Shown piece after piece: positions 53,377 to 63,911 of a DNA stretch of 64,000 bases. The stretch's first letter is position 1, and every line of letters begins with the position of its first letter. The notes beneath the pieces are model-generated. The model saw nothing but the letters and a program-made list of their open reading frames with translations. It was not told the DNA's origin and ran no database searches. The DNA is from Nisaea sediminum (GTDB lineage: Bacteria; Pseudomonadota; Alphaproteobacteria; Thalassobaculales; Thalassobaculaceae): assembly GCF_014904705.1 (NCBI RefSeq), contig NZ_JACZCQ010000005.1, forward strand, positions 186,001 to 250,000, in the 5' to 3' direction. Made by a program: the position numbers and the translations under genes.

Positions 53377-53832
53377 TCAGGCTCCCGTGGATGCCGCGCG
53401 CACCGCGTCGACGATGCGCTGGTAACAGCCGCAGCGGCAGATGTTGCCCTGCATGCTGTCCATGATCTCCTGGTCGCTCGGCTTGGGATTGGCCGCGAGC
53501 AGGGCCGACGCCTGCATGATCTGGCCGGACTGGCAGAACCCGCATTGCGGCACGTTCAGGTCGCGCCACGCCTGCTGGACCGGGTGGCTGCCATCGGCGC
53601 TGAGCCCTTCGATGGTGGTGACGGACTTGCCCGCGGCATCGGCTACCGTGGTCTGGCAGCCACGCACGGCGACCCCGTCGAGATGGACGGTGCAGGCACC
53701 GCAGAGACCGGCCCCGCAGCCGTACTTGGTTCCGGTGAGTCCGGCCTCGTCGCGGACGAACCACAGCAAAGGCGTGTTCGGATCGCCGTCGAAGCGCTGT
53801 TCGACGCCATTGACTCTAAGCGTGACCATCAT
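53377..53832 (-). CDS. 2Fe-2S subunit of the molybdenum oxidoreductase (IorA-type)
   Basis: A 151-residue electron-transfer subunit with two [2Fe-2S] clusters. The plant-ferredoxin-like N-terminal cluster uses [18 protein letters not shown] and a later cysteine in RGCQTT. The C-terminal helical cluster uses [11 protein letters not shown] and [11 protein letters not shown]. It lacks its own signal peptide, so it must be carried out by the Tat-tagged large subunit. The sequence starts ATG-ATG after AGGGAGGA; the second ATG (53829) has better spacing. Confidence 0.93.
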   Translation of the reverse strand: MMVTLRVNGVEQRFDGDPNTPLLWFVRDEAGLTGTKYGCGAGLCGACTVHLDGVAVRGCQTTVADAAGKSVTTIEGLSADGSHPVQQAWRDLNVPQCGFCQSGQIMQASALLAANPKPSDQEIMDSMQGNICRCGCYQRIVDAVRAASTGA

Positions 53833-53978
53833 TCCTCCCTAAGCCATTTGGCTTTTCGTTTGCGGCTTCGGCACACCCTTTGCTCGGATGTTGACGTTAT
53901 GCTCGCTATTTTTGGTTGACGACGAAGCATATCACATGGCGGCGGGAGCCGGTTGAGGATTCAGCACCGCGGAAACGA

Positions 53979-54037
53979 ATGGCGCCTTGGGGCGCCATGC
54001 AAACCGGACAAAAAAGAGCCCGGCCAAAAGGCCGGGC
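53979..54037 (-). terminator. Rho-independent terminator with a second downstream hairpin
   Basis: The hairpin GCCCGGCC-AAAA-GGCCGGGC (54018-54037) is followed on the minus strand by TC and six T residues (54015-54010), a textbook terminator for the DUF4170 gene. A second perfect 8-bp hairpin, ATGGCGCC with GGCGCCAT, lies at 53979-53998 in the same direction. Confidence 0.85.
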
Positions 54038-54120
54038 CAGTCAGGCTTACGTCGGGCCGGAGATCAAGAGACGGCCCGAACCGCCAGGGATTGAAGTCAG
54101 TCCCGCGAAAGCGCTCCGGC

Positions 54121-54318
54121 TCAGCCGGCGGCACCCTCCTGCACGATGGTGTAGCGGGCCGTGCAGATGCTGCGCGTCTCGCTGGCGATCTTGTCCCAGA
54201 CCGCCCGCGCCTCGCTCTGGTTCCCGAACGGGCCGAACAGTTGCTCGGTGCCGTCGATCAGCTGGCTGAAGCGGGTGTCGGTATATTCCCCGCCGATGAC
54301 CCAAAAACGCTTGCTCAT
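54121..54318 (-). CDS. DUF4170 small protein
   Basis: A 65-residue protein. The start FWVIGGEYTDTRFSQL and the central EQLFGPFGNQSEARAVWDKI match the DUF4170 family of small alphaproteobacterial proteins of unknown function. AAGGAGAC precedes the ATG. It lies 109 bp downstream of isocitrate lyase on the same strand, after a large hairpin, and ends before a strong terminator, so the two genes may share a transcript. Confidence 0.8.
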   Translation of the reverse strand: MSKRFWVIGGEYTDTRFSQLIDGTEQLFGPFGNQSEARAVWDKIASETRSICTARYTIVQEGAAG

Positions 54319-54343
54319 GTCCTGTCTCCTTGTTCTCGTCGAT

Positions 54344-54406
54344 GGTCCGGGAGCCGGCGGGCGTGATTGGTGTGGTGGCCGCCCGCCGGTGCCGCTCTCC
54401 CGGACC
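54344..54406 (-). other. Extended hairpin between isocitrate lyase and the DUF4170 gene
   Basis: Two stacked 10-bp stems are separated by a one-sided 7-nt bulge: an outer stem with GGTCCGGGAG and CTCCCGGACC, and an inner stem with CCGGCGGGCG and CGCCCGCCGG, closing a 16-nt loop. It starts 21 bp past the aceA stop and ends before the ribosome site of the next gene. It lacks a U-run, so it may stabilise the aceA mRNA or cause attenuation. Confidence 0.6.
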
Positions 54407-54427
54407 CGTTTCCTCCCTTAACCCTGC

Positions 54428-55732
54428 TTATTCAGCAGCCGTGCGGGCCGCTTCCTCTTTCTCGTAGAACTGGGCTTCCTCGGTCGAACCGGTCAGCGCC
54501 GTGGTCGAGGAGGCGTCGCCCTTGATCGCGGTCGCGACCGCGTCGAAGTAGCCGGTGCCGACCTCGCGCTGGTGCTTGGTCGCGCTGTAGCCCCGCGCCT
54601 CGGCGGCGAACTCGGCATCCTGCAGCTCGGAATAGGCCGCCATGCCGCGGTCGCGGTAGCCCGAGGCGAGCTCGAACATGCCGTAGTTGAGCGAATGGAA
54701 GCCGGCCAGGGTGACGAACTGGTACTTGTAGCCCATGGCGCCGATCTCGCGCTGGAAGCGGGCGATGTCGTCCTTGTCCAGGTTCGCCGTCCAGTTGAAG
54801 GAAGGCGAGCAGTTATAGGCCAGCATCTGGTCCGGGAACTCTTTGCGGATCGCTTCGGCGAACCGCTTGCACTGCTCGAGATCCGGCGTCGAGGTCTCCA
54901 TCCAGAGCAGGTCGGAGTACGGCGCGTAGGCAAGCGAGCGGGCGACGCAGCGCTCGAAGCTGGTACCGTCCTTCAGGCGGAAGAAGCCCTCGGCGGTGCG
55001 CTCGCCGGTCAGGAACGGACGATCACGCTCGTCGACGTCGCTGGTGACGAGCTTGGCGCTCTCCGCGTCGGTCCGGCAGATCACCAGCGTCGGCACGCCT
55101 TCCACGTCGGCGGCGAGGCGCGCGGCGTTGAGCGTATTGATGTGCTGCTGGGTCGGGACCAGCACCTTGCCGCCCATGTGGCCGCACTTCTTCTCGGAGG
55201 CCAGCTGGTCCTCGAAATGGACCGCCGCGGCGCCGGCATCGATATAGGCCCGGGTCAGCTCGTAGGCGTTCAGAGCGCCGCCGAAACCGGCCTCGCAATC
55301 GGCCACGATCGGGAGCATCCAGTCGGTGCTGTCATCGCCTTCGAGGTGATGGATCTGGTCGGTGCGGAGCAGGGAATTGTTGATCTTGCGCGCCAGTTCC
55401 GGGCCGCTGTTGGCCGGATAGAGGCTCTGGTCCGGATACATCGCGCCTGCGAGGTTGGCATCGGCCGCGACCTGCCAGCCGGAGAGATAGATCGCCTTCA
55501 GGCCGGCTTTCGCCATCTGCACCGCCTGGCCGCCGGTGACGGCGCCGAGGGAATGCACGAAATCTTCCTCGTGGATCGATTTCCAGAGCCGCTCCGCGCC
55601 GCGGCGGGCGAGGCTGTGCTCGATCCGGACAGTACCGCGCAGGCGCTCGACATCGGCCGTGGTGTAATCGCGCTTCACATTGGCAAAACGCCCCGACTGG
55701 GTGGACGTCAGTTTCTCGAACTCACCAGACAT
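54428..55732 (-). CDS. aceA: Isocitrate lyase
   Basis: Splits isocitrate to glyoxylate and succinate, the entry to the glyoxylate shunt that allows growth on acetate, fatty acids and other C2 units. The 434-residue protein has the catalytic KKCGHMGGK with Cys183, [16 protein letters not shown] for Mg2+ binding, and the C-terminal [17 protein letters not shown] 55732 follows GAGGAGAGAG; the longer frame is a spacer. It is divergent from a ScfR-type regulator. No malate synthase lies nearby. Confidence 0.97.
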   Translation of the reverse strand: MSGEFEKLTSTQSGRFANVKRDYTTADVERLRGTVRIEHSLARRGAERLWKSIHEEDFVHSLGAVTGGQAVQMAKAGLKAIYLSGWQVAADANLAGAMYPDQSLYPANSGPELARKINNSLLRTDQIHHLEGDDSTDWMLPIVADCEAGFGGALNAYELTRAYIDAGAAAVHFEDQLASEKKCGHMGGKVLVPTQQHINTLNAARLAADVEGVPTLVICRTDAESAKLVTSDVDERDRPFLTGERTAEGFFRLKDGTSFERCVARSLAYAPYSDLLWMETSTPDLEQCKRFAEAIRKEFPDQMLAYNCSPSFNWTANLDKDDIARFQREIGAMGYKYQFVTLAGFHSLNYGMFELASGYRDRGMAAYSELQDAEFAAEARGYSATKHQREVGTGYFDAVATAIKGDASSTTALTGSTEEAQFYEKEEAARTAAE

Positions 55733-55854
55733 GTCTCTCTCCTCGTTTCGCGACCCCGTCGCGTGGCTGTCGGTCTCGGCTGCGGCGACCGCTGTTTGTT
55801 GTGTGCGCCGCAAAACTGGAAAGAGCCTGGGGGAGAAAAAGCGAATGGTCCATA

Positions 55855-55920
55855 AGCTATTGAAAGTAAAAAAGTAAATCTGTCATACTTGTAAAATTAA
55901 ATGGTGCGAAGTTGAAAATC
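55855..55920. promoter_or_regulatory. AT-rich control region with tandem AAAGTAAA repeats
   Basis: The aceA/ScfR spacer contains a stretch that is clearly AT-rich against a GC-rich background. It includes two directly adjacent AAAGTAAA octamers (55863-55870 and 55871-55878), then ACTTGTAAAATTAAAT. It probably carries the divergent promoters and the binding site of the neighbouring regulator. Confidence 0.4.
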
Positions 55921-55995
55921 GTGAAAATCATTGTGCAACAGCGAAAGCACCATAAGCTGAGACGACATCCTTTGCGGATGCGGGAGGACAACGCG

Positions 55996-57432
55996 ATGGA
56001 AGCGCTTGACCGCAAAGCGATGCTGGGGCCGAAGATCCGCCGTTTCAGGACCGACCTCGGCATGAGCCAGACGGAAATGGCAGGCGAGATCGGCATCTCG
56101 CCGAGTTACCTCAACCTGATTGAACATAACCAGCGCCCGGTCACGGTGCCGCTGCTGTTCAAGCTCGGCCAGGCCTTCGACCTCGACCTGAAGCAGTTCG
56201 CCGAGGATGACGACGCCAAGATCGTCGCCGAGCTTGCGGAAGTGTTCAGCGATCCGCTTTTCCGCGACCAGCCGGTGCGCCCAGTCGAGCTGCAGGAATT
56301 CGCCGTGCGCTCGCCCAATGCCGCGCAGGCCATGTTGCGGCTCTATCATGCCTACCGGCAGGTCTGGGAAAACGCGCGGCACGGCTCGGCAGTCGACGGC
56401 CGGGACCCGTTGCCTGATCCGGACCAGCCGCTCTCCCCGGTCGAGGCGGTGCGGGACCTGCACCAGCGCGAGGCCAATCATTTTCCCGAACTGGAGACGG
56501 CGGCCGAGGCGCTCTGGAAGGACGCGAAGCTCGAGCGCAACGATCTCTTCCGGGGGCTGACCGCCTATCTCGAGCGCGAGAAAGGCATCGCGGTGAAAGT
56601 GATGCCGGTGCATGTCATGACCGACACATTGCGCCGGTACGATCCGCACGGACGCCGCATCCTGCTGTCCGAGGCATTGCTGCCGTCAGGACGCTGTTTT
56701 CAGGTTGCCGCGCAGATCGCCGCGCTGGTCCATCATGAGCTGATCGAAAGCGTCGTCGGCAGGCTGGACCCGGCGGACGCCGAGACCCGCAACATGCTCT
56801 TCGTCGCGCTGAGCAACTATTTCGCCGGCGCCGTCCTCATGCCTTACGAGGCGTTCCGGAGCTCGGCCCAGGAACTCAGGCACGATCTGGAACTGCTGCG
56901 CCGCCGCTTCGGCGCCAGTTTCGAGCAGGTCAGCCACCGCCTGACCACCCTGCAGCGTCCGGGCGCACGCGGCATCCCGTTCTTCTTCATCCGCGTCGAC
57001 GCGGCCGGAAACGTTTCGAAACGCCTGAACGGCGGCGGCTTCCAGTTCGCCCGCTACGGAGGCACCTGCCCGCGCTGGGTCGTGCACGAGGCTTTCCGGA
57101 CGCCGGGTCAGGTCCACACGCAGGTCGCCCGGATGCCCGACGACACCACTTTCTTCACCATTGCCCGCACTCTCGACAGTGCCGGCGGTTGGCACCAGCA
57201 GCTGCAACCCCAATTCGCCGTCGGCCTCGGGTGCGAGATCAAGGATGCAAAGCATCTTGTCTATGCCGACGGGCTCGATCTCCCGCGAGCCAACGGCGCC
57301 ACCCCTGTCGGCGTTTCCTGCCGGCTCTGCGAGCGGCTGGATTGCAGCCAGCGAGCGCATCCTCCGCTCAACCGGACGATCCGCGCCGACCAGCATATGA
57401 AAAAGGCTTCGGCATTCTCGTTCGAGGAATAA
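55996..57432 (+). CDS. ScfR-family short-chain fatty acyl transcriptional regulator
   Basis: A 478-residue XRE-type regulator. The N-terminal helix-turn-helix covers about 12-66 (MSQTEMAGEIGISPSYLNLIEHNQRP). An ImmA/IrrE-like middle domain has HHELIESVVG in place of a full HExxH zinc site. The C-terminal ScfR domain ends in CRLCERLDCSQRAHPP, a conserved cysteine triplet. Relatives such as RamB control acetate, propionate and glyoxylate genes. The divergent isocitrate lyase is the obvious target. ATG 55996 is preceded by GGGAGGAC. Confidence 0.88.
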   Translation: MEALDRKAMLGPKIRRFRTDLGMSQTEMAGEIGISPSYLNLIEHNQRPVTVPLLFKLGQAFDLDLKQFAEDDDAKIVAELAEVFSDPLFRDQPVRPVELQEFAVRSPNAAQAMLRLYHAYRQVWENARHGSAVDGRDPLPDPDQPLSPVEAVRDLHQREANHFPELETAAEALWKDAKLERNDLFRGLTAYLEREKGIAVKVMPVHVMTDTLRRYDPHGRRILLSEALLPSGRCFQVAAQIAALVHHELIESVVGRLDPADAETRNMLFVALSNYFAGAVLMPYEAFRSSAQELRHDLELLRRRFGASFEQVSHRLTTLQRPGARGIPFFFIRVDAAGNVSKRLNGGGFQFARYGGTCPRWVVHEAFRTPGQVHTQVARMPDDTTFFTIARTLDSAGGWHQQLQPQFAVGLGCEIKDAKHLVYADGLDLPRANGATPVGVSCRLCERLDCSQRAHPPLNRTIRADQHMKKASAFSFEE

Positions 57433-57529
57433 CCCCAAACCGCTGAATTTTCCGCAATTGGTGCGCAGAGGCACTTCCTCATGTAGAGTGAAAATCTGGG
57501 GACGGGGCTGGAGCAGTGAGGAGAGACGC

Positions 57530-57634
57530 GTGAGCGGTCTTCAAAGCAATGGTTCGTGCCCGCTTCCGGTTTGGCCTTATCAGCACTGCACGAAGTGTCT
57601 GACGACGGCCGGCGGCTTCGAATTCACCATGTGA
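57530..57634 (+). CDS. Possible 34-codon leader ORF upstream of the histidine kinase
   Basis: A GTG at 57530 follows GAGGAGAG with ideal spacing and opens a 34-codon frame containing a C-x2-C pair (HCTKC). Its TGA at 57632-57634 overlaps GTG 57631, which is in frame with the kinase (GTGA). It could be a translationally coupled leader peptide that sets the kinase start. No homology is known to me, and the frame may be chance. Confidence 0.3.
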   Translation: MSGLQSNGSCPLPVWPYQHCTKCLTTAGGFEFTM

Positions 57635-59817
57635 CGCCGCCTTTGCTACGCCGGAACTTCAGATATTCGACGATTATTGCCGTCGCGTCGTTCGGCTCAC
57701 TCATGGCGACCTCCGGAGTGATCGTCTGGCTCGGCTTCTGGTTCGCGCAGAAGACGCTCAACGCCGAACTGCACCAGCACGAACAACACTACCAGAGGAT
57801 CGTGGAGCTTGAGTTTCGCTCGAAACAGGAACATCTCGACGGTTTCCTCCGGATCCTTGCACAAAGCGGCGAATTGGCACGGAGCCTTCGCCAGCAGGAT
57901 CACGCCACAGGCGCCCGGATTCTCGAAGCTGCCTATTACGAACTGGAAAACGGCGAGCTCGATTTGCTGCAGATCGTGACCGTGCCGGGCGGGAACGTCA
58001 TAGATGTCAGTCCCGGAGGCTTCGGCCTCCGGGAAGCGCTTGGTGATCTAGCTTCAATCCCAATCAGCGCCAAGCGGCAGGTCTTCCTGAGTGGCCAAGG
58101 GGAGTATTCCGGCCTCTACGCCGTGGTCGGCCGCACTCCCATTATCGAACAGGAGAGCCGCGTTCTCATCGGTTGGCTGATTGGCGGATCCATTCTGAAC
58201 GACAATACGCTCGTGCTCGATGCGTTGCTCCAGGATATCGGCGTACTTGCTGCCGGGCTGGTCGTGGGTGGAGAAATGATCGCCGCAGCGTCGCGGAGCG
58301 AGGTTGACGACGCCGGTGCTCTAATTCGCAACGCGGCGCCGGATACCGTCCACACCTTGCCGTTCCGTCTCTCCGATGACGGACCGGAGACCGAGCTCTG
58401 GGTGGTTCCCCACATTTCTCCGGTGGCATCGCTGAGGAATACCTATCTTGCTCTTCTGCCAGGAATTTTCGGACTTACACTGATGCTCGCGGTCGGGCTC
58501 AGCTGGTTCCTCAGGATGATTACGAAGCGGTCTCTGAGCGAACTCTCGCGCTATGCCGGGGCCGTCGCAGCCACGATGGAAGGGGGACGGGACGTCCCGA
58601 AATTCGAACCCGGACTGATCCGGGACTTCAATCAGCTCGGCGAGACGATCGAGCGCGTGTTCGACGGCTTCCGTGCCAGTGAAAATCGCACGGATTCAGT
58701 TATCGACCGAGCCCCCGCAGCGATCTATGCCAAGGATCTCGACGGTCGCTACATCATTGCAAATGCTCAATTCCTTTCCATGTTCGGGTTCGAGCGCGAG
58801 CGGGTAATCGGTGCGACCGACCGGGATCTGTTCTCCGAAGACCTGATCAGCGAGATCCAGGCATTCGAGACAGCCAACAAAAATCATGGCGCCGGTAACG
58901 CCCGCGAGATCACCATCCCCGTCGCCGGAGCGGATCGGGCCTATCTCGGCGCTATTTTCCCACTCAAGGGCGAGGAGGGCCAAGTCTATGCCCACTGCAC
59001 AATCCTCGCCGACATCACCGACCGCAAGCGGACCGAGAATGCGTTGCGCCAGGCGAAGGAGGAAGCCGAGTTCGCGAACTCGGCAAAGACCAGCTTCCTT
59101 GCAGGCGTAAGCCATGAACTGCGCACGCCGCTGAACGCGATCATTGGTTTCTCCGAGATGATTGCCGGAGAGGTGCTCGGACGGATCGAGAACCGGAACT
59201 ACGTGGATTATGCAAGGCATATCCAGTCAAGCGGGACCCACCTGTTGAGCCTGATAGGGGATGTGCTCGATCTCTCGGTCATCGAGTCCAGAAAGGAGAA
59301 TGTACGCGAGGAAGCCCTGGATATCGAAGAACTCGGAGCAGATTGCCTGCGTATGATCTCAGACCAGGCTGCATCCGCCGGTATCGAGGTCAGTTCGGAT
59401 ATCGACATGCGCGGCCGGGCGCTCAGAGCGGACGCACGGCGTATCCGGCAAATCCTGATCAATCTTCTCACCAACGCGGTGAAATTCACACCTAGAGGCG
59501 GCCATGTAAGACTCCTCGGTAACGTCAGTGAAACCGGGCGTATTCGGCTCGCGGTCATGGATAACGGTATCGGCATGGATGAAGTAACGCAGGCCCATGC
59601 CTTCGAGCCCTTTATGCGAGGCTCGACCAGCATGGTCAGGCATGCCGAAGGTGCCGGCCTCGGCCTCGCACTGGTGAAGCGCCTGGCGGAACTCCATAAC
59701 GCAGAAATGGACTGCAAGAGCGCGCCCGGCCAAGGAACGACAATTTCGATCACTTTCCCCGCCGTCCGCTCCGTCGCGGCACCGCCACAGCTTGTTTCGA
59801 GCGAATTGGGAAACTGA
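57556..59817 (+). CDS. Membrane sensor histidine kinase with PAS domain
   Basis: A 753-residue sensor without a neighbouring response regulator. Helix 1 (about 38-62) is followed by a periplasmic sensing region of some 230 residues and helix 2 near 300 (YLALLPGIFGLTLMLAVGLSWFL). A HAMP-like linker and a PAS domain (about 370-495, VIDRAPAAIYAKDLDGRYI) come next. The HisKA H-box is VSHELRTPLNAIIGF. The ATPase domain has N-box NLLTNAVKF, DNGIGM and GAGLGLALV. Starts at GTG 57556 (no ribosome site) or GTG 57631 (overlapping the leader ORF) are both possible. Confidence 0.88.
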   Translation: MPASGLALSALHEVSDDGRRLRIHHVTPPLLRRNFRYSTIIAVASFGSLMATSGVIVWLGFWFAQKTLNAELHQHEQHYQRIVELEFRSKQEHLDGFLRILAQSGELARSLRQQDHATGARILEAAYYELENGELDLLQIVTVPGGNVIDVSPGGFGLREALGDLASIPISAKRQVFLSGQGEYSGLYAVVGRTPIIEQESRVLIGWLIGGSILNDNTLVLDALLQDIGVLAAGLVVGGEMIAAASRSEVDDAGALIRNAAPDTVHTLPFRLSDDGPETELWVVPHISPVASLRNTYLALLPGIFGLTLMLAVGLSWFLRMITKRSLSELSRYAGAVAATMEGGRDVPKFEPGLIRDFNQLGETIERVFDGFRASENRTDSVIDRAPAAIYAKDLDGRYIIANAQFLSMFGFERERVIGATDRDLFSEDLISEIQAFETANKNHGAGNAREITIPVAGADRAYLGAIFPLKGEEGQVYAHCTILADITDRKRTENALRQAKEEAEFANSAKTSFLAGVSHELRTPLNAIIGFSEMIAGEVLGRIENRNYVDYARHIQSSGTHLLSLIGDVLDLSVIESRKENVREEALDIEELGADCLRMISDQAASAGIEVSSDIDMRGRALRADARRIRQILINLLTNAVKFTPRGGHVRLLGNVSETGRIRLAVMDNGIGMDEVTQAHAFEPFMRGSTSMVRHAEGAGLGLALVKRLAELHNAEMDCKSAPGQGTTISITFPAVRSVAAPPQLVSSELGN

Positions 59818-59848
59818 AAAGGCGGCCTTCCGAGGAACGCCGCCTTTT
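59817..59848. terminator. Bidirectional terminator between the kinase gene and rpoD
   Basis: AAAAGGCGGC (59817-59826) and GCCGCCTTTT (59839-59848) form a perfect 10-bp stem with a 12-nt loop. Each strand ends in a T4 run, so it can stop both the kinase transcript and the rpoD transcript converging on it. Confidence 0.75.
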
Positions 59849-59876
59849 GTCGATAACCCGTTAATCCGCGCCCGGC

Positions 59877-61910
<2,034 letters not shown>

Positions 61911-61970
61911 TCGTTCGTCGACCTCTCCATATGCGCCGCCGTCCCCACCCCGGGACAGCCCGCCGTTATC

Positions 61971-63824
61971 TTAACTCCGACCGAGGTCGGTTTCCTCAAG
62001 CGCGGCGCTGGAATTGAGGGAAGCCAGCGCCGATCGCAATGACGCCAGCCGGTTCCAACTCGCTTCGCTAAATTCCTCCGCCACCGCCCGTTCGGCATCG
62101 GCCAATTGCGCCTCAAGCTGAGGCTTGCCGATACGAGCCAGCAATTCCGTCAGTCCCGCGCGCGCCTTCGAAAGCTGCGCGTTCCGCCTCGCGAAGGCGG
62201 CGTGACTTAATGTTTCCCCACTTAGAAGCCCATTGCAGGCATCCGATAACCCCAACCGCGTCAAATGGGCGATTAAGCCCTCCGAGTCAAGGCCTGGATC
62301 GGCGAGCGCAATCTCTATGATTTGCTGCCGGAGCTTGTCAAGGAAGGGATCGTCGAAGGCCAGAACGCCGATCGCCTCGCCCAATTCGTCGATCAGGGCC
62401 GGATGGTTGAGGAGGGCCGCGAGCACGATCTGCTGCTGACGCCGCGCCATGATCGACGGAACGTTGGCCCGGTGGCCCTGCGAAAACTGCGCTCCCGCAT
62501 AGGCCTCGGCATAACCGCTGCGGCGCGAACCGCGACCGCCGCCACTGTTTTCCCGACCGGCCCGGCGCATTTCCCGGATCCGGTTCTCGACATGATCCGA
62601 ATAGCTTTCCTGCACCGTACGTTCGGCGATTTCCCGGACCCGCCCACGCATGCGGCGCTGAAAATCCGCGATCCGCTCCGGCGTGGTCACCGGCTGGGCG
62701 GCCAGTTCCTGGCGCCAGATGAATTCGGACAGCGGGATCGCCCCGTCAAGCAGCTCGCGCATCGCCTTGGCACCGTGATGCTTGATCACGTCGTCCGGAT
62801 CCTCGCCCTGCGGCAGCGTGACGAAACGAAGGGAGTGTCCCGGCTTCAGCATCGGCAGCACCCGGTCGGCGGCGCGTCCGGCGGCCCGCATACCTGCTGT
62901 GTCGCCGTCGAAACAGACCACCGGCTCCGTCGCGAGTTTCCAGAGCTCCGCGATCTGATCCTCGGTCAGCGCGGTGCCGAGCGGGGCGACCGCCTGCGGA
63001 AAACCACCCTGTGAGAGCGCGATCACGTCCATGTAGCCTTCCGCGACGACGATCTCGTCCGCCTTGCGGGCCGGCTCGCGCGCCTGCGCGAGACCATAAA
63101 GAACGCGGCCTTTATGGAAGACCGGCGTGTCCGGAGAATTGAGGTATTTCGGCTGACCGTCGCCGAGAATGCGGCCACCGAAGGCGATCACCCGTCCGCG
63201 CCGGTCGGTGATCGGGAAGATGATGCGACCGCGGAAATAATCGTAGGCCGCGCCCCCGTCTTCCGGTTTGCGCAGCAGTCCCGCTTCCAGCAGCAGGGCC
63301 TCCTTCACGCCTTCCGCCTTCATCGACTGCGCGAAGGCGGTCCGGCTGTCCGGCGCCCAGCCAAGGCGGAAGCGGGCAATGGTTTCCTTCGTAAGCCCGC
63401 GCCCGCGCAGATAATCGAGCGCCTCGGCCCCGCCGGGTCCCGCAAGCTTCTGCTCGAACCAGGTGCAGGCATGTTCGAGAACATCGTGCAGGGTCTCGCG
63501 GCGCTTGGAGCGCTCGCGGTCCTGCGGCGTTTCCTTGGGCACCTCGAGACCGGCCATGTCGGCCAGCTTCTCGACCGCCTCGGGGAAAGCGAGCCCCTCG
63601 GACTCCATCACGAACTTGATGATGTCGCCATGCGCCCCGCAGGCGAAGCAGTGATAGAAATTCTTATCGTCGACGACATTCATTGACGGCTTGCTGTCCG
63701 AATGGAACGGACAGAGCCCGAGAAACTCCCGGCCCCGACGCTGCAACGTCACCCGACGGCCGACCACTTCCGAAACCGGAAGCCGGGTCCTCAATTCGTC
63801 AAGGAATTGTGGCGGGAAGCTCAT
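61971..63824 (-). CDS. dnaG: DNA primase
   Basis: Synthesises RNA primers for replication. The 617-residue protein has an N-terminal zinc-binding domain with Cys38, His41, Cys59 and Cys62 (CPFHSDSK and HCFACG). The TOPRIM catalytic core follows, with VVAEGYMDVIAL and VVCFDGDTAGMRAA supplying the metal-binding Glu and Asp residues. A C-terminal helicase-interacting region includes many charged helices. It lies 60 bp upstream of rpoD, in the conserved yqeY-dnaG-rpoD order. Confidence 0.97.
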   Translation of the reverse strand: MSFPPQFLDELRTRLPVSEVVGRRVTLQRRGREFLGLCPFHSDSKPSMNVVDDKNFYHCFACGAHGDIIKFVMESEGLAFPEAVEKLADMAGLEVPKETPQDRERSKRRETLHDVLEHACTWFEQKLAGPGGAEALDYLRGRGLTKETIARFRLGWAPDSRTAFAQSMKAEGVKEALLLEAGLLRKPEDGGAAYDYFRGRIIFPITDRRGRVIAFGGRILGDGQPKYLNSPDTPVFHKGRVLYGLAQAREPARKADEIVVAEGYMDVIALSQGGFPQAVAPLGTALTEDQIAELWKLATEPVVCFDGDTAGMRAAGRAADRVLPMLKPGHSLRFVTLPQGEDPDDVIKHHGAKAMRELLDGAIPLSEFIWRQELAAQPVTTPERIADFQRRMRGRVREIAERTVQESYSDHVENRIREMRRAGRENSGGGRGSRRSGYAEAYAGAQFSQGHRANVPSIMARRQQQIVLAALLNHPALIDELGEAIGVLAFDDPFLDKLRQQIIEIALADPGLDSEGLIAHLTRLGLSDACNGLLSGETLSHAAFARRNAQLSKARAGLTELLARIGKPQLEAQLADAERAVAEEFSEASWNRLASLRSALASLNSSAALEETDLGRS

Positions 63825-63911
63825 GATGTGCGACGATCAATCCTTGCCCAAGGGGCAAAGAGTGTGAACTTGCCAGCTCAAGCGGTCAAAGGAATCCGGG
63901 TATGGACAGGC

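Noticed and set aside
63844-63858. Hairpin TTGCCC-AAG-GGGCAA upstream of dnaG as a terminator for yqeY
   Set aside because: The stem is only six base pairs and no U-run follows on the minus strand. The evidence is too weak to list as a terminator.
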